Below are positions 36,038 through 46,367 of a DNA stretch of 64,000 nucleotides, in pieces. The notes under the pieces are model-generated. The model was not told the DNA's origin. It searched no databases and saw only the letters and a program-made list of their open reading frames with translations. Every line of letters starts with the position of its first letter. Positions within the stretch are counted from its first letter, which is position 1. Made by a program: the position numbers and the translations under genes. The DNA is from CAILZL01 sp963791615 (lineage in GTDB: Bacteria > Pseudomonadota > Gammaproteobacteria > Steroidobacterales > Steroidobacteraceae), in contig CAWBTE010000005.1 of assembly GCA_963791615.1 (NCBI GenBank), positions 248,001 to 312,000 on the forward strand. Reading direction: 5' to 3'.

Positions 36038-39000
36038 CTAACTCAACCGGCGCGGCTGTGATGACGAATCACCCGGCATACGTTTGTGCAACAGCGCATT
36101 GCGCGCATTCCATTCGTCCGCTGGCGCGAACTCCACATGCAATTGCGACTGACCCGAAATATGCGTCGCGATCAGCACGCCATCACGCAGCAACAGGCGA
36201 TTGCCGGTCAATGCCGGAACACGCGGGCCGGGAATCAGTACGCCGCTCAGATTCAATGGATCAGCAGCGGACAACGAAATCAGTTGTCCCTCTGTCGCCT
36301 GCTTGCGCACGGCGCGCAGGCTGCTGACTGCTTCGGGCAGCGCATATTGCTCACCCGTAACACCACCAACAAAACGGCCACCACGGATCAGGCCCTGCGC
36401 TTCCAGCTGGCGGAATACCCGCAACAGTTCATGCCAGGGGGGCAACTGCGCACTTTCGTGCACCAGCAGCTTGCGAAACACCACGCCGTAACGACGCAGC
36501 AGGATGAAGGCCATTTGTTGCAATCGATCTTCCACCACCACAGGGTTGGCGCGCCGCAGCAGCGACCAGCGACCCGCATCTTCCAGACCAAACTGTGCGA
36601 TGCGCAAGCCGCGTGACGCCATTTTGCGTTTGCGATCCATGGGTAACACCAGCGCACGCAGGCCGCTGAAGCTGTCGGCGCTGAGCAGGCCCGCCGACAC
36701 CAGTTCGCTCAGGCCTTCTTCTGCCTGTGATTGCAACAGACCACTGCCATGCTGGATATCATTGAAGAACGAGGCGCCGTGTTCATGCAGATACTCACGA
36801 ATGCGTTGCGCCGGGTGCGACAGCTGCAATGCATTTTCAGAAACTTCACCCGACGCCTGCCACAGCTTCAGGTTCTTGCGCGTCAGCAACACGATGGGCG
36901 TATTGCGCACGGGTGCGGCGCCACTTTCTGAAGCCTGCAAACGCAACCACAGTGCACGGCCTGACAGACACACACTGTCCAGCCAGTTGGGATCGTAGTC
37001 CTGCAAACGCGCGGGAAGAATCTCGCTCTCCCACGCAGCCGCCGGGACTTCGATGCCTTCCAGCTGTTCAATGATACCGGCCAGTGCTTCGACGCCCTGT
37101 GGTCGCGGCTCACGCACCACGCCCTGCCACTGCAACAGGAAACGCATGAAGTCAGCAGTGGATACCGGTTCAATCTCGGCGCGCAGGCTTTGTACGGTGT
37201 AGCGGTGAATGCGCGCCAGCAAGCGGCGTTCACACCATTCCAGGTCAGTTGTTTGCTGCGTGAACTGACCACGCATGGCAAAGCCTTGCGACTCCAGCTT
37301 GAGCAGCGCGGCGTCGATGTCAGCGAGCTGTAATTGCAGGTCGTTTGCCAGACTGCGCGGCGGTGACTGGGCCAAGGGCCTGCAGACGACCGCGCAGCAG
37401 TTCAACCAGCGCATCTTCAGGCTGCCATGCCTGGCGCAACGAATCCGGCAATTGCACCTGCGGTTCAAACCTTGCGCCCGGATAGATGGCTTCGAGCATG
37501 GGCAAACGTTCGGTGGCCAGCCAGAAGCTATCACCCTCCTGTGTAGGTTGGGCTTCAGCCCAACTCTCCGACGAAGATGTTGGGCTGAAGCCCAACCTAC
37601 GGCTGGAACCAGGCAAACTGGTTACGCGGCCCGTGTGCAGTAATTCATTGAACCACTGATTCCAACCGCTGCGCTGTGCTTCTGCCTCGCTGCACAGCCC
37701 CATCGACATCAGTGCATCGTGCAGCTCATCGGCGTTATCTAGCTGAAGGCCAGGCTTCTGCACACACTTGCGCGATGGCGCGTTCATCCAGCTTGCCGAA
37801 TTCGGCCGCGGTTTGTGGGTCCAGCCAGCGCCTGCTGGCAACAGCTTGAGTGCGACGTTCTTCCAGTGGTGCATCATCAAGGAAGGCATATGGCTTGGCG
37901 GTGAGAATTTCCTGTGACAGCGGCGATGGCGTAGGCAGATCGCAGGCCACCACTTCGATATCGCCTTGCTCCAGACCCGTGAGCAGACGTTCAAGCCCAC
38001 CAATGTCCATGGCTTCATACAGGCAATCATGAATCGCCTGATTCACCAGCGGATGATCGGGAATCTCGCGATCACCCTGAATGTTTTCCAGACAAGCCAG
38101 CTGCTCGGGAAACACCACGGACACCAGATCTTCCGCCGCCATGCGTTGCAGCGGCGCAGGTGTACGTTTGCCGCCGCGATAACGCTGCACCGCCAGCGAG
38201 ATGCTGGTCACCCAGCGCCAGCGCGTGGTGAACAACGGCGAGTCCAGCATGGCCTGAATCAGTATCTCGCGCACTGAATTGCTGTTCAGATAACGCGCCA
38301 CTTCGGCCAGCTCAAAACTGTGTGTTTCACCCAGCGACAGGATCACTGCGTCTTCGGTAGCTGCTGCCTGCAACTCGAAATTGAAGCTGCGACAGAATCG
38401 TTTGCGCAGCGACAGGCCATAGGCGCGATTCACCCGCGCGCCAAAGGGCGAATGAATCACCAGCTGCATACCACCGCTTTCATCGAAGAAACGCTCAAAC
38501 ACCAGGCGATTCTGTGTGGGCAGATTGCCCAGCATGGCCTTGGCGGCGGCCAGATAATCTGTAAGCTGGCGCGCGGCGGGTTCGCTCAGACCATGCTCAT
38601 GCATCAACATGTGGATGCAATGTTTCAGGCGCGACTCGTCCATCTTCGGTTCTGATGCAGATACCCTCACCCCGCCCTTTCCCTCAGGGAGAGGGTTGGA
38701 ATAAGCACCATCGAGCCAAGCATTCACCTGCGCACGCAGCCGCGACACCGCCAACGACAACTCATTGGTGCGCGCTGGCGCCTCACCCAGCCAGAACGGC
38801 AGAGTCGGCGGCTGACCCTTGGCGTCTTCCACACGCACCTTGCCCGACTCGATGCGTTGAATACGATACGAAGCATTACCCAGCTGGAAAATGTCACCAG
38901 CCTGACTCTCAATGGCAAAGTCTTCATTCAGCGTGCCGATGAAAATTTCCTGTGGTTCAAGAATCACGCGGTAATCAGCTACATCGGGAATGGCGCCGCC

Positions 39001-40597
39001 GCAGGTGATGGCCGTAAGCCTTGCGCCCTTGCGGGCACGCAGCCGCTGATTGACCGCATCACGATGCAGATAGGCACTCTGCCGACCGCGACGTGTCGCA
39101 AAGCCATCGGACAACATACTCAGCACGGTATCGAACTCATCACGTTGCAGATCGCGATACGGCCAGGCGCGTGTCACCAGTTCATACAGCTCGTCTTCGC
39201 CGTATTCGCGCGACGCAACTTCAGCAACCATCTGCTGCGCCAGCACGTCCAGCGGCTTGGCCGGAATGATCAGTCGATCCAGTTCGCCACGTCGAACGGC
39301 GTCCAGCAACGCGGTGCATTCCACCAACTCATCGCGACTCAGGGGGAACAAGCGTCCCTTCGGCACACCGGTCACCGAGTGATTGGCGCGACCGACGCGT
39401 TGCAGGAAGGCAGCAATCGAACGCGGCGAACCCAGCTGACACACCAGATCCACATCGCCAATATCAATGCCCAGTTCCAGTGATGCCGTAGCCACCAGCA
39501 CGCGCAGCTTGCCGGCCTTCAATCGCTGCTCGGCATCGAAGCGGGTTTCTTTCGAGAGCGAGCCATGATGCGCGGCGACATTTTCCTCGCCCATGCGTTC
39601 CGTCAGTTGTCTTGCCACGCGCTCCACCATGCGCCGCGTGTTGGCAAACACCAGCGTGGTGTGATGCTCGTCGATCAATGTTGCCAGCTTGTCGTAGACG
39701 TTCTGCCATACCTCACCGGACATCACCGCTTCCAGCGGCGCGTCGGGCAATAACATCTGAATGTCGCGTTCGCGAATGTGGCCGGTGTTGACGATGGTGC
39801 AGTTGATCGGCTCACCAGAGTCACTTTCCGCCCCCTCCCCCTCAGGGAGAGGGTGGGGTGAGGGTGCTAACTTCATCTCCGAACAGATCACCCTCACCCT
39901 GCCCTCTCCCGGAACGGGGGAGGGGCAAAGAGTAGCCCACCAGAAAATGCGCCACATCCTCAATCGGCTTCTGTGTCGCTGACAACCCAATGCGCTGTAC
40001 GGGATGCGAACACAGCGCCGCCAGACGCTCCAGCGACAAGGCCAGATGCGAACCGCGTTTGCTGTTGGCTACCGCATGAATTTCATCAACGATCACCGTG
40101 CGCGTGGTGGACAGCATCTCGCGACCCGAGGCACTGGTGAGCAACAGATATAAAGACTCGGGCGTAGTCACCAGAATATGCGGCGGTTTGCGGCGCATCG
40201 CCATGCGTTCGATCTGCGGCGTGTCGCCGGTACGCACCTGCGCACGGATCAGTCCACATGTTTGGGCCGCCGCGCCGCCCTGCTGCAACAGTAACTCCGT
40301 GATACCCATGAGCGGCACTTGCAGATTGCGCTCCACATCATTCGACAAGGCCTTGAGCGGTGACACATACACCACCTGCGTGGCATCTTCGATATAGCCA
40401 CGCGCCGCCTGCCGCACCAGCGAATCAATCGCCGTAAGAAATGCCGCAAGGGTTTTTCCCGAACCGGTGGGCGCAGCAATCAGTGTGTGCTGACCGCGCG
40501 CAATCGCTGCCCACGCATCACGTTGCACCGCAGTGGGTGCAGCGAAGGCCTGTTCGAACCAGGCCTGGACAGCAGGATGAAATACGGTAAGCGGCAT
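36038..40597 (-). CDS. lhr: large Lhr-type ATP-dependent helicase, frameshifted and repeat-invaded
   Basis: Lhr is a superfamily-2 DNA/RNA helicase of about 1,500 residues. The N-terminal lobe (39950-40597) has TPTAVQRDAW-like and APTGSGKTLAAFLTAIDSL (Walker A), TTPESLYLLL, DEIHAV (box II) and LSATQKP (motif III). Lobe 2 (38000-39800) has TLVFANTRRMVERVARQLTE, ATASLELGIDIGDVDLVCQL and QRVGRANH. The winged-helix and Lhr-C regions extend to 36038 and end with PALTGNRLLLRDGVL. Single-base shifts near 39880, 37755 and 37375 split the frame. The 4,560-base span fits one gene. Three palindromic inserts lie inside it (37543-37600, 38663-38701, 39831-39924); two are read through in frame. Confidence 0.9.
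37543..37600. repeat. perfect 22-bp inverted repeat inside lhr, TGTAGG type
   Basis: The arm at 37543-37564 (GTAGGTTGGGCTTCAGCCCA and two more bases) is the exact complement of 37579-37600, around a 14-base loop. The insert is in the lhr frame and is translated as about 20 codons (RRLGFSPTSSSESWAEAQPT) between the conserved segments RVTSLPGS and GDSFWLATERLPML. Confidence 0.85.
38663..38701. repeat. palindromic repeat inside lhr, copy 3 of CCCTCTCCC family
   Basis: ACCCTCACCCCGCCCTTTCC is followed by CTCAGGGAGAGGGTTGG; the arms CCCTTTCCC/GGGAGAGGG pair. It is read through in the lhr frame as SNPLPEGKGGVRVSASEPK between GAY and MDESRL. Confidence 0.8.
39831..39924. repeat. two facing palindromic repeats inside lhr, copies 4 and 5
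   Basis: Two elements point toward each other: CCCTCCCC/GGGAGAGGG at 39831-39853 and CCCTCTCCC/GGGGGAGGG at 39902-39924. Their inner flanks (39849-39866 and 39889-39906) are inverted copies with one difference in 18. The block separates the conserved helicase segments DVAHFLVGY and NCTIVNTGHIRERD, and one frame change also falls here. Confidence 0.8.
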
Positions 40598-40753
40598 GAG
40601 GTGTTGGCAGCAGCGTTACTAACGAGATACGCCGGGAACAGGCAACTGGATGCAGGGTCAGAGCATACACCTGGCTGTTGAAATATACAGTCGCAATGCG
40701 ATTACATGCTGCAAACTATCGAGCTGCGAACCAACGGGGCTTGGGGGGTTACC

Positions 40754-42928
40754 TCAGAATACCCCACGTACACTCAGGCCGACTTCCCGACCCTGACGCG
40801 CAGTGCGGGATTCCAGACGCTCCAGCACCCCGGTACTGCGATAGGTATCAAACTGTCGACGTTGCCGTTCACTTTCGGCACGCAGGGTTTCTTCAACAGT
40901 AAGCTGCATGGTCAGATTTTTGATCAACTGCATTTCCATAAACAGTTCCAGCTCGGTGTCCTTTTGCCGCTCTTCGGTGTAATCAATGTCGTATTCCGTC
41001 GAAGGCCCATCCTGATAGGCAGTCATTCCGTAAGACAGATTGCGCCACGACGTGTCGTGGCGAAAACCCAGCGACCAGGTGTAATCGTCGCGGTAGTTGA
41101 TGGCGCTCTTCTCCCCGGTAAAAGGGTCCGTTATGGTGGTATCCAGCAGTGTCACCGAGCCCTCAATCACTGCGGTTCTCAGGCCAAGTGCGGTCAGGCG
41201 CATGCTGCCGCTCAGGCTGATTTCAAAGGCTTTGGCCTTGTCGATATTGCCGGTGGCGGTGCGAATTTCATCGACACCGTTTTCGTTTCTGACCAGAAGC
41301 GGCACGGAACTGATGCTGTCGCGGATATCAGAGTAGAGGCCGGTGATGGAAACCACACCCAGATCGTCCGGCAGCCGGCGCTCCCATGCCAGTTCGTATT
41401 CCCAGGCCTGTTCGGGAACCAGTTCGGGATTGCCGGCGCTGATCACACCGATGCGATTATCGTCGTCGGAAAAGCTGGCCACGAAGTCGGCGAAGTCCAG
41501 TTGATCCACACGACGCTCGATGCGGCCGCGCCACTGGGTTGACGGCGTCTGGTCAAAACGCGCCACCAACCGCGGCCGGGCGAAGAAAAAATTCCGCGAG
41601 CGGCTTACATCGCTGCCTTGCTGGGCCAGTTCTGAAAATTCCAGATCGAGTGAACCTTCCAGCAACAACGTTGAGCGTGGCTGCCAGGTGTAAGTAGTGA
41701 ACGCCTCCAGCCGCTCCTCCTTCACGGTGGAATCCGGATTGAACAAAGCCACCGGCTCCAGCACGCCATTGTTGTCCTCCTGCAGATTCACGCGTTGCGA
41801 CACTTCATTGAGCGCAACCTCAATGCCGCTCTGGATCGAGCGAGTTTCAGTAACACCCCATTGATAAGTACCGCGCACAATTTTCTCGGAGGCCTGGGAA
41901 CTCTCCACCTGTAACTCTCGCAACAGGGTACGGCCACCCGCCGGAGTCACTGAAAATGCGCTGTCCTCGTCACCGCTGCTGGAGGTATAGACGAACAACG
42001 TAGTGAATACATTACCGTTCGCCAGGGTGTGCTCATAGTCGCCGCCCAGCTCCCATTCTCTGGACAGACTTGAATCGCGAATGAACAGATTATTCACAAA
42101 ATTCTGCTGGCTGCCCACCACACGGAAGCGGTCAGAGGTCTCATTTGCCGCCTCGTCTTCATGTGCATAGCGACCGTTGAGGTTGAGGATGTTGCCATTG
42201 GTAAAGGTATAAGAGGTGTTGGCGGTAAGGGCGTGCTCCCGGGTATTTTCTCTGCTGTTCTCCAGTTGCCGCTCGAACAGCGTCAGCGCCGGTGTGAAGA
42301 AAAGATCCGTTCGTTCTTCAATATCCTTGCGCGTCTGGGTTTCCACTGAAAGAAGATAATTGAGCGCGCCGATGTCACCGTTATAACTGACTTCGCCGCT
42401 GCCGCCGTAGGCATCGTCAACATACTTGTCGACAGTGGCCTGCCAGGAACCAACACCGGTGACCAGCGTGCCGTCGAGCACCACATTCACGACACGACCC
42501 TGGCTGCGTACATCCAGGCCGGCAACGGTGCCGCGTATCACCTCGATACGCACCACCTGACGCGCCTGAATGCGATCCATCGCCGAGCCGATGTCGTTGC
42601 TCTTGCCGGACAGCCGTTTGCCATTGATCAGTATCTGATCGCCGGAATTGCCGAAACCTCGCTGCTCATCATTGCCGCCACCACCATTCTCGTTTTCGAA
42701 CAGTTCCTGCAGACCGGGGATGCGTTCAAGCTGGTCGCGCGCGGTGACAACGTTGTAAGCAGTGAAGTATTCAGGACTGTAAATCACACGATTGCCTGCG
42801 TCGGCAAGCGTGATCCCCACACCGGATTCAACCACGTCAGCGGATTCCTGAGCATCCGCCTCGATGGCGACCAGCAACGTTGCGAGAAGCACCGCCCATG
42901 ACACTGTATGCGGCAAATTTAAATGCAT
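40754..42928 (-). CDS. TonB-dependent outer-membrane receptor
   Basis: The start is set at the ATG at 42926-42928 (MHLNLPHTVSWAVLLATLLV), beginning a signal peptide cut near EADAQE. A plug domain follows (DQLERIPGLQELFENENGGG, QILINGKRLSGKSNDIGSAM, VVRIEVIRGTVAGLDVRSQG), then a beta-barrel of about 550 residues ending in aromatic GLSVRGVF. Total 724 residues. The plug resembles receptors of Proteobacteria with oligosaccharide-like or unknown substrates, not a classical siderophore receptor. A clear TonB box is not seen. No adjacent transporter or regulator indicates its ligand. Confidence 0.9.
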   Translation of the reverse strand: MHLNLPHTVSWAVLLATLLVAIEADAQESADVVESGVGITLADAGNRVIYSPEYFTAYNVVTARDQLERIPGLQELFENENGGGGNDEQRGFGNSGDQILINGKRLSGKSNDIGSAMDRIQARQVVRIEVIRGTVAGLDVRSQGRVVNVVLDGTLVTGVGSWQATVDKYVDDAYGGSGEVSYNGDIGALNYLLSVETQTRKDIEERTDLFFTPALTLFERQLENSRENTREHALTANTSYTFTNGNILNLNGRYAHEDEAANETSDRFRVVGSQQNFVNNLFIRDSSLSREWELGGDYEHTLANGNVFTTLFVYTSSSGDEDSAFSVTPAGGRTLLRELQVESSQASEKIVRGTYQWGVTETRSIQSGIEVALNEVSQRVNLQEDNNGVLEPVALFNPDSTVKEERLEAFTTYTWQPRSTLLLEGSLDLEFSELAQQGSDVSRSRNFFFARPRLVARFDQTPSTQWRGRIERRVDQLDFADFVASFSDDDNRIGVISAGNPELVPEQAWEYELAWERRLPDDLGVVSITGLYSDIRDSISSVPLLVRNENGVDEIRTATGNIDKAKAFEISLSGSMRLTALGLRTAVIEGSVTLLDTTITDPFTGEKSAINYRDDYTWSLGFRHDTSWRNLSYGMTAYQDGPSTEYDIDYTEERQKDTELELFMEMQLIKNLTMQLTVEETLRAESERQRRQFDTYRSTGVLERLESRTARQGREVGLSVRGVF

Positions 42929-42952
42929 GACAGAACCGTCCCCCGATAACAT

Positions 42953-43249
42953 GAAGTACTGAATGAGGTCTTATCTGATCCATCCGCCGCGTTCGCGGGC
43001 GCAAACCTTACGGATCAAAACAGTTTTTCTGAACCCCCACTCAGAACACCGCAACCAGGAAAAAGTTGCAGGCAGATAGTGATTAAACATGAGAGAGGAG
43101 AGTTGTGAGATGCGAAAAACAGCGAACTATCGGCACTCTAGAGCCTATGTTCCACAGGACTCATGCACAATGCCGCTCACATAACTTCACGTACACCTGA
43201 CGCGCAGAACAATCAATAAAGAGTTCGCACCACCACGAAGCACAAAGCC
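42953..43249. other. 297-bp upstream region of the TonB receptor gene
   Basis: No gene is supported. The stretch is AT-richer than the genes on either side, as expected for a promoter region, but no -35/-10 pair stands out. A CTAGAG lies at about 43138. Confidence 0.35.
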
Positions 43250-43336
43250 ATGGTCGACCACATCGGCATCAGCGTCAGCAATTTCGCGGCAAGCAAAGTT
43301 TTCTACATCCAGGCATTGCAACCCGTTGGTTACTCG
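43250..43336 (+). pseudogene. VOC-family (glyoxalase-like) N-terminal fragment
   Basis: From the ATG at 43250 the frame reads MVDHIGISVSNFAASKVFYI and continues QALQPVGY. This is the N-terminal beta-alpha unit of a VOC-family protein. After about 28 codons the similarity ends where the nitronate monooxygenase gene's 3' end begins on the opposite strand; the rest of the VOC gene is missing. It is a deletion remnant. Confidence 0.7.
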
Positions 43337-44277
43337 GGCCTCCCCAATTTTTCACATTCAGCACATAACCGCGTGACCAACTCATCAACAGTTGGTATAT
43401 CGCCAATCCCACCCACGCCCTGACCCGCTGACCACACATCACGCCAAGCCTTGGTCGATTCTTGCTTGGTCACAAGTTGCGCGAGTTCAGCGCCGATGCT
43501 GGTTCTAGTATTCGGCTGCGCGGGATCAATGCCCGCGTGTAACAAACTCTCACTCAGGAAGTTGCCCGGCACGCCTGATACTGCGGGTGTGTAAGTGACG
43601 TCACCCGGCCCGGCGCACAGGATCATCTGCTTGTACTCATCACTGGCGCGTGATTCCTGCGTGGCGATGAAACGCGTGCCCATGTAAGCGAAGTCCGCAC
43701 CGAGCAGTTGCGCGGCAGCGATTTCATGACCGGTGTTGATGCAGCCGGCGAGCACGACTGTGCCTTTGAAGAAGCGGCGCACTGCGGCGGTGAAGGCGAA
43801 GGGATTGAGCAAGCCCGCGTGACCACCAGCGCCGGAACAGACCAGAATCAATCCATCGACGCCTGCGGCAGCGGCTTTCTCGGCATGGCGCAGCGTGGTG
43901 ACATCATGGAACACCAGACCGCCATAGGCATGTACTTGCTCGATCAATGAACTGACCAACCCCAGCGAAGTAATGATCAGCGGCACACGTTGTTCGATAC
44001 ACACGGCCAGATCCGCCTCCAGACGCGGATTGGTCTTGTGCACAATGAGATTCACGCCAAAGGCAGCGGCCGATTTGTTCAGGGCAGACAAGCTCTGCCT
44101 GATCCCGGTCAACCACTCGGCAAAACCTTCGGTGCTGCGCTGATTCAGCGCTGGAAAGGTACCGATGATGCCCTGCTGACAACAGGCAATCACCAGCTCT
44201 GGCCCCGACACCAGAAACATCGGCGCCGCAATCACCGGCAATTTCAGACCCGGTTGCAACTGCGCCGGAATACTCAT
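43330..44277 (-). CDS. nitronate monooxygenase / 2-nitropropane dioxygenase-like flavoenzyme
   Basis: The 315-residue FMN-dependent TIM-barrel protein opens with PGLKLPVIAAPMFLVSGPEL and contains GVDGLILVCSGAGGHAGLLN, VVLAGCINTGHEIAAAQLLG and DFAYMGTRFIATQES, the flavin-phosphate loops of this family. Members oxidise alkyl nitronates, or act as unidentified ene-reductase-like enzymes. The gene starts immediately at the end of the M13 peptidase gene (no spacer), so it is probably co-transcribed and translationally coupled. Confidence 0.88.
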   Translation of the reverse strand: MSIPAQLQPGLKLPVIAAPMFLVSGPELVIACCQQGIIGTFPALNQRSTEGFAEWLTGIRQSLSALNKSAAAFGVNLIVHKTNPRLEADLAVCIEQRVPLIITSLGLVSSLIEQVHAYGGLVFHDVTTLRHAEKAAAAGVDGLILVCSGAGGHAGLLNPFAFTAAVRRFFKGTVVLAGCINTGHEIAAAQLLGADFAYMGTRFIATQESRASDEYKQMILCAGPGDVTYTPAVSGVPGNFLSESLLHAGIDPAQPNTRTSIGAELAQLVTKQESTKAWRDVWSAGQGVGGIGDIPTVDELVTRLCAECEKLGRPE

Positions 44278-46341
44278 CTACCAGATGCTCACACGCTGCT
44301 CGGGCGCGAGATACATTTTGTCGCCCGGCTTCACGTCGAATGCAGCATAGAACGCATTCTGGTTCACCGGTGCGCCCCAGGCACGAAACGCGGCGGGTGA
44401 ATGTGAATCCACCGTCAGCAATCGGATCGCCTCTTTCTCGCGGGACTTGCCGCGCCACACCTGCGCCCAGCCGGCAAACAGACGCTGATCTCCGGTGAGT
44501 CCATCCAGCAGGATTTCCTGCTCGTTGGCCGGCTTGCCATTCATGGACAGGCGATACGCCTTGTAGGCAATGGCCAGGCCGGAGTTGTCAGCGATGTTTT
44601 CGCCCAGCGTGAGTTCGCCATTGATGTGGTAACCCTTCACTGGCTCGTAAGCCGCGTATTGCGCCACCAGTGCTTTGGTCTTGGCGGCAAATTTTGCGTG
44701 ATCTTCCTTTGTCCACCAGTCGCGCAGGTTGCCATCGCCATCGTACTGGCTGCCCTGATCATCAAAGCCATGACTGATTTCATGGCCGATCACCGCGCCA
44801 ATGCCGCCGTAGTTCACGGCATCATCGGCCTGCGCATTGAAGAACGGCGGTTGCAATATCGCCGCAGGAAATACGATCTCGTTCAGCTCGGGGTTGTAAT
44901 ACGCATTGACGGTCTGCGGCGTCATATGCCATTCATCACGATCAATGGGCTTGCCCAGCTTGCTGGTCTCACGCTGATATTCAAACTGCTGGGCGCGCAT
45001 CACATTGCCCACCAGGTCATCCGCTCTGATCTGCAAACTGGAGTAGTCGCGCCACTTGTCCGGATAGCCGATCTTGACCGTGAACTTGGCGAGCTTTTCC
45101 CGGGACGCCTGTTTGGTGGCGTCACTCATCCAGTCCAGCGTATCAATGGACTGGCGATACGCGGTCAGCAGGTTGGCCACCAGTGCTTCCATACGCTGCT
45201 TGTTCGCAGCCGGAAAATGTTTGTCTACATATAACTTGCCCAGTGACTCGCCCACCGAAGATTCCACCACGGACAAACCCCGCTTCCAGCGCGGCCGGTT
45301 TTCGGGAATGTCACGCAGTGTCTTGCCGGTAAACGCGAAATCTTCGTCAACAAATTCTTTGGACAGATACGGCGCATAAGCCGAGAGCACCTGCCATTTG
45401 AGATAGGTCTGCCAGGTTTGCAGCGGTTCCTTGTTCAGCAGCTGCGTCACCGCCGTGACATAGCTGGGCTGGCTGATCAGCAGGTAGTCCACCTTGCCGG
45501 CAACACCGAGAGCCTGCATGTAATCCGCCCAGTTGAAGCTGGCCGAAACTTTTGGCAGCTCACTCAACAGAAACTTGTTGTAGGTCTTGATCGGATCGCG
45601 GTTAACCACCTTGTCCCATTGCGCGCGGGCAAGGCTGGTTTCCAGTTTGAGAACTTGTGCCGCAGCGGCCTCGCCCTGTTCCAGTTTGGCTAGCGCAAAC
45701 AGGTTGACGATGTGCTGACGGTAACCTTCACGCGCTTTTTTGAACGCCGCATCGTCTTGCTTCAGATAGTAGTCGCGATCCGGCAAGCCGAGACCTGACT
45801 GATAAATATCCACGGCATACCGGGTTGAATCCCGATTGTCCTGATGGATGTACGGAGTCAATGGCACATTGACGCCAATCTGCACCAGTGACGCCATGTG
45901 TCTGGCGATCGCTGCAGGCGAATCCAGTTTGTCGATGGCCTGCAACTGCGCTTGCAGGGGTTGCAGACCCAGCGTTTGCAGACGCGCCTCATCCATGAAA
46001 CTGGCGTAGACATCACGCACCTTGATGGCGTCGGCATCGGTCGGCGCCGCTTGCTGCAATGACTCCACCAGCGCGCGCAGTTGCGCTTCGGCAGAATCGG
46101 CCAGTTCATAGAACGAGCCATAGCGCGCCTTGTCCGCAGGTATCTCCACGCTGTCCAGCCACTTGCCATTGATATGGCGATACAGGTCATCCTGCGGTCG
46201 CACCGCGCTATCGAAGTAGCTGCTATTCAAACCACTGACGGGCGCGGTCGGGGTCGCCGCCTGCGATGAGGGAGGCCCGGATTTGCTACAGGCGACGAGC
46301 AAGGTGCAGGCGGTGGCCAGACTCAGCAGGCGGTATTTCAT
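44278..46341 (-). CDS. M13-family zinc metallopeptidase lipoprotein (PepO/neprilysin-like)
   Basis: The 687-residue product has a lipobox (CTLLVACSKSG), placing it in an envelope membrane. The M13 signature is complete: VNAYYNPELNEIVFPAAILQ, zinc motif VIGHEISHGFDDQGSQYDG and the third ligand in LTLGENIADNSGLAIAYKAY. The end motif with PEQRVSIW is close to the usual CXXW. It cleaves small peptides on the amino side of hydrophobic residues. The upstream spacer holds a MITE-like palindrome beginning 27 bases before the start codon, which may have moved its promoter. Confidence 0.95.
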   Translation of the reverse strand: MKYRLLSLATACTLLVACSKSGPPSSQAATPTAPVSGLNSSYFDSAVRPQDDLYRHINGKWLDSVEIPADKARYGSFYELADSAEAQLRALVESLQQAAPTDADAIKVRDVYASFMDEARLQTLGLQPLQAQLQAIDKLDSPAAIARHMASLVQIGVNVPLTPYIHQDNRDSTRYAVDIYQSGLGLPDRDYYLKQDDAAFKKAREGYRQHIVNLFALAKLEQGEAAAAQVLKLETSLARAQWDKVVNRDPIKTYNKFLLSELPKVSASFNWADYMQALGVAGKVDYLLISQPSYVTAVTQLLNKEPLQTWQTYLKWQVLSAYAPYLSKEFVDEDFAFTGKTLRDIPENRPRWKRGLSVVESSVGESLGKLYVDKHFPAANKQRMEALVANLLTAYRQSIDTLDWMSDATKQASREKLAKFTVKIGYPDKWRDYSSLQIRADDLVGNVMRAQQFEYQRETSKLGKPIDRDEWHMTPQTVNAYYNPELNEIVFPAAILQPPFFNAQADDAVNYGGIGAVIGHEISHGFDDQGSQYDGDGNLRDWWTKEDHAKFAAKTKALVAQYAAYEPVKGYHINGELTLGENIADNSGLAIAYKAYRLSMNGKPANEQEILLDGLTGDQRLFAGWAQVWRGKSREKEAIRLLTVDSHSPAAFRAWGAPVNQNAFYAAFDVKPGDKMYLAPEQRVSIW

Positions 46342-46367
46342 GTGAACCCCAAAAAAGATGTCTCTTG

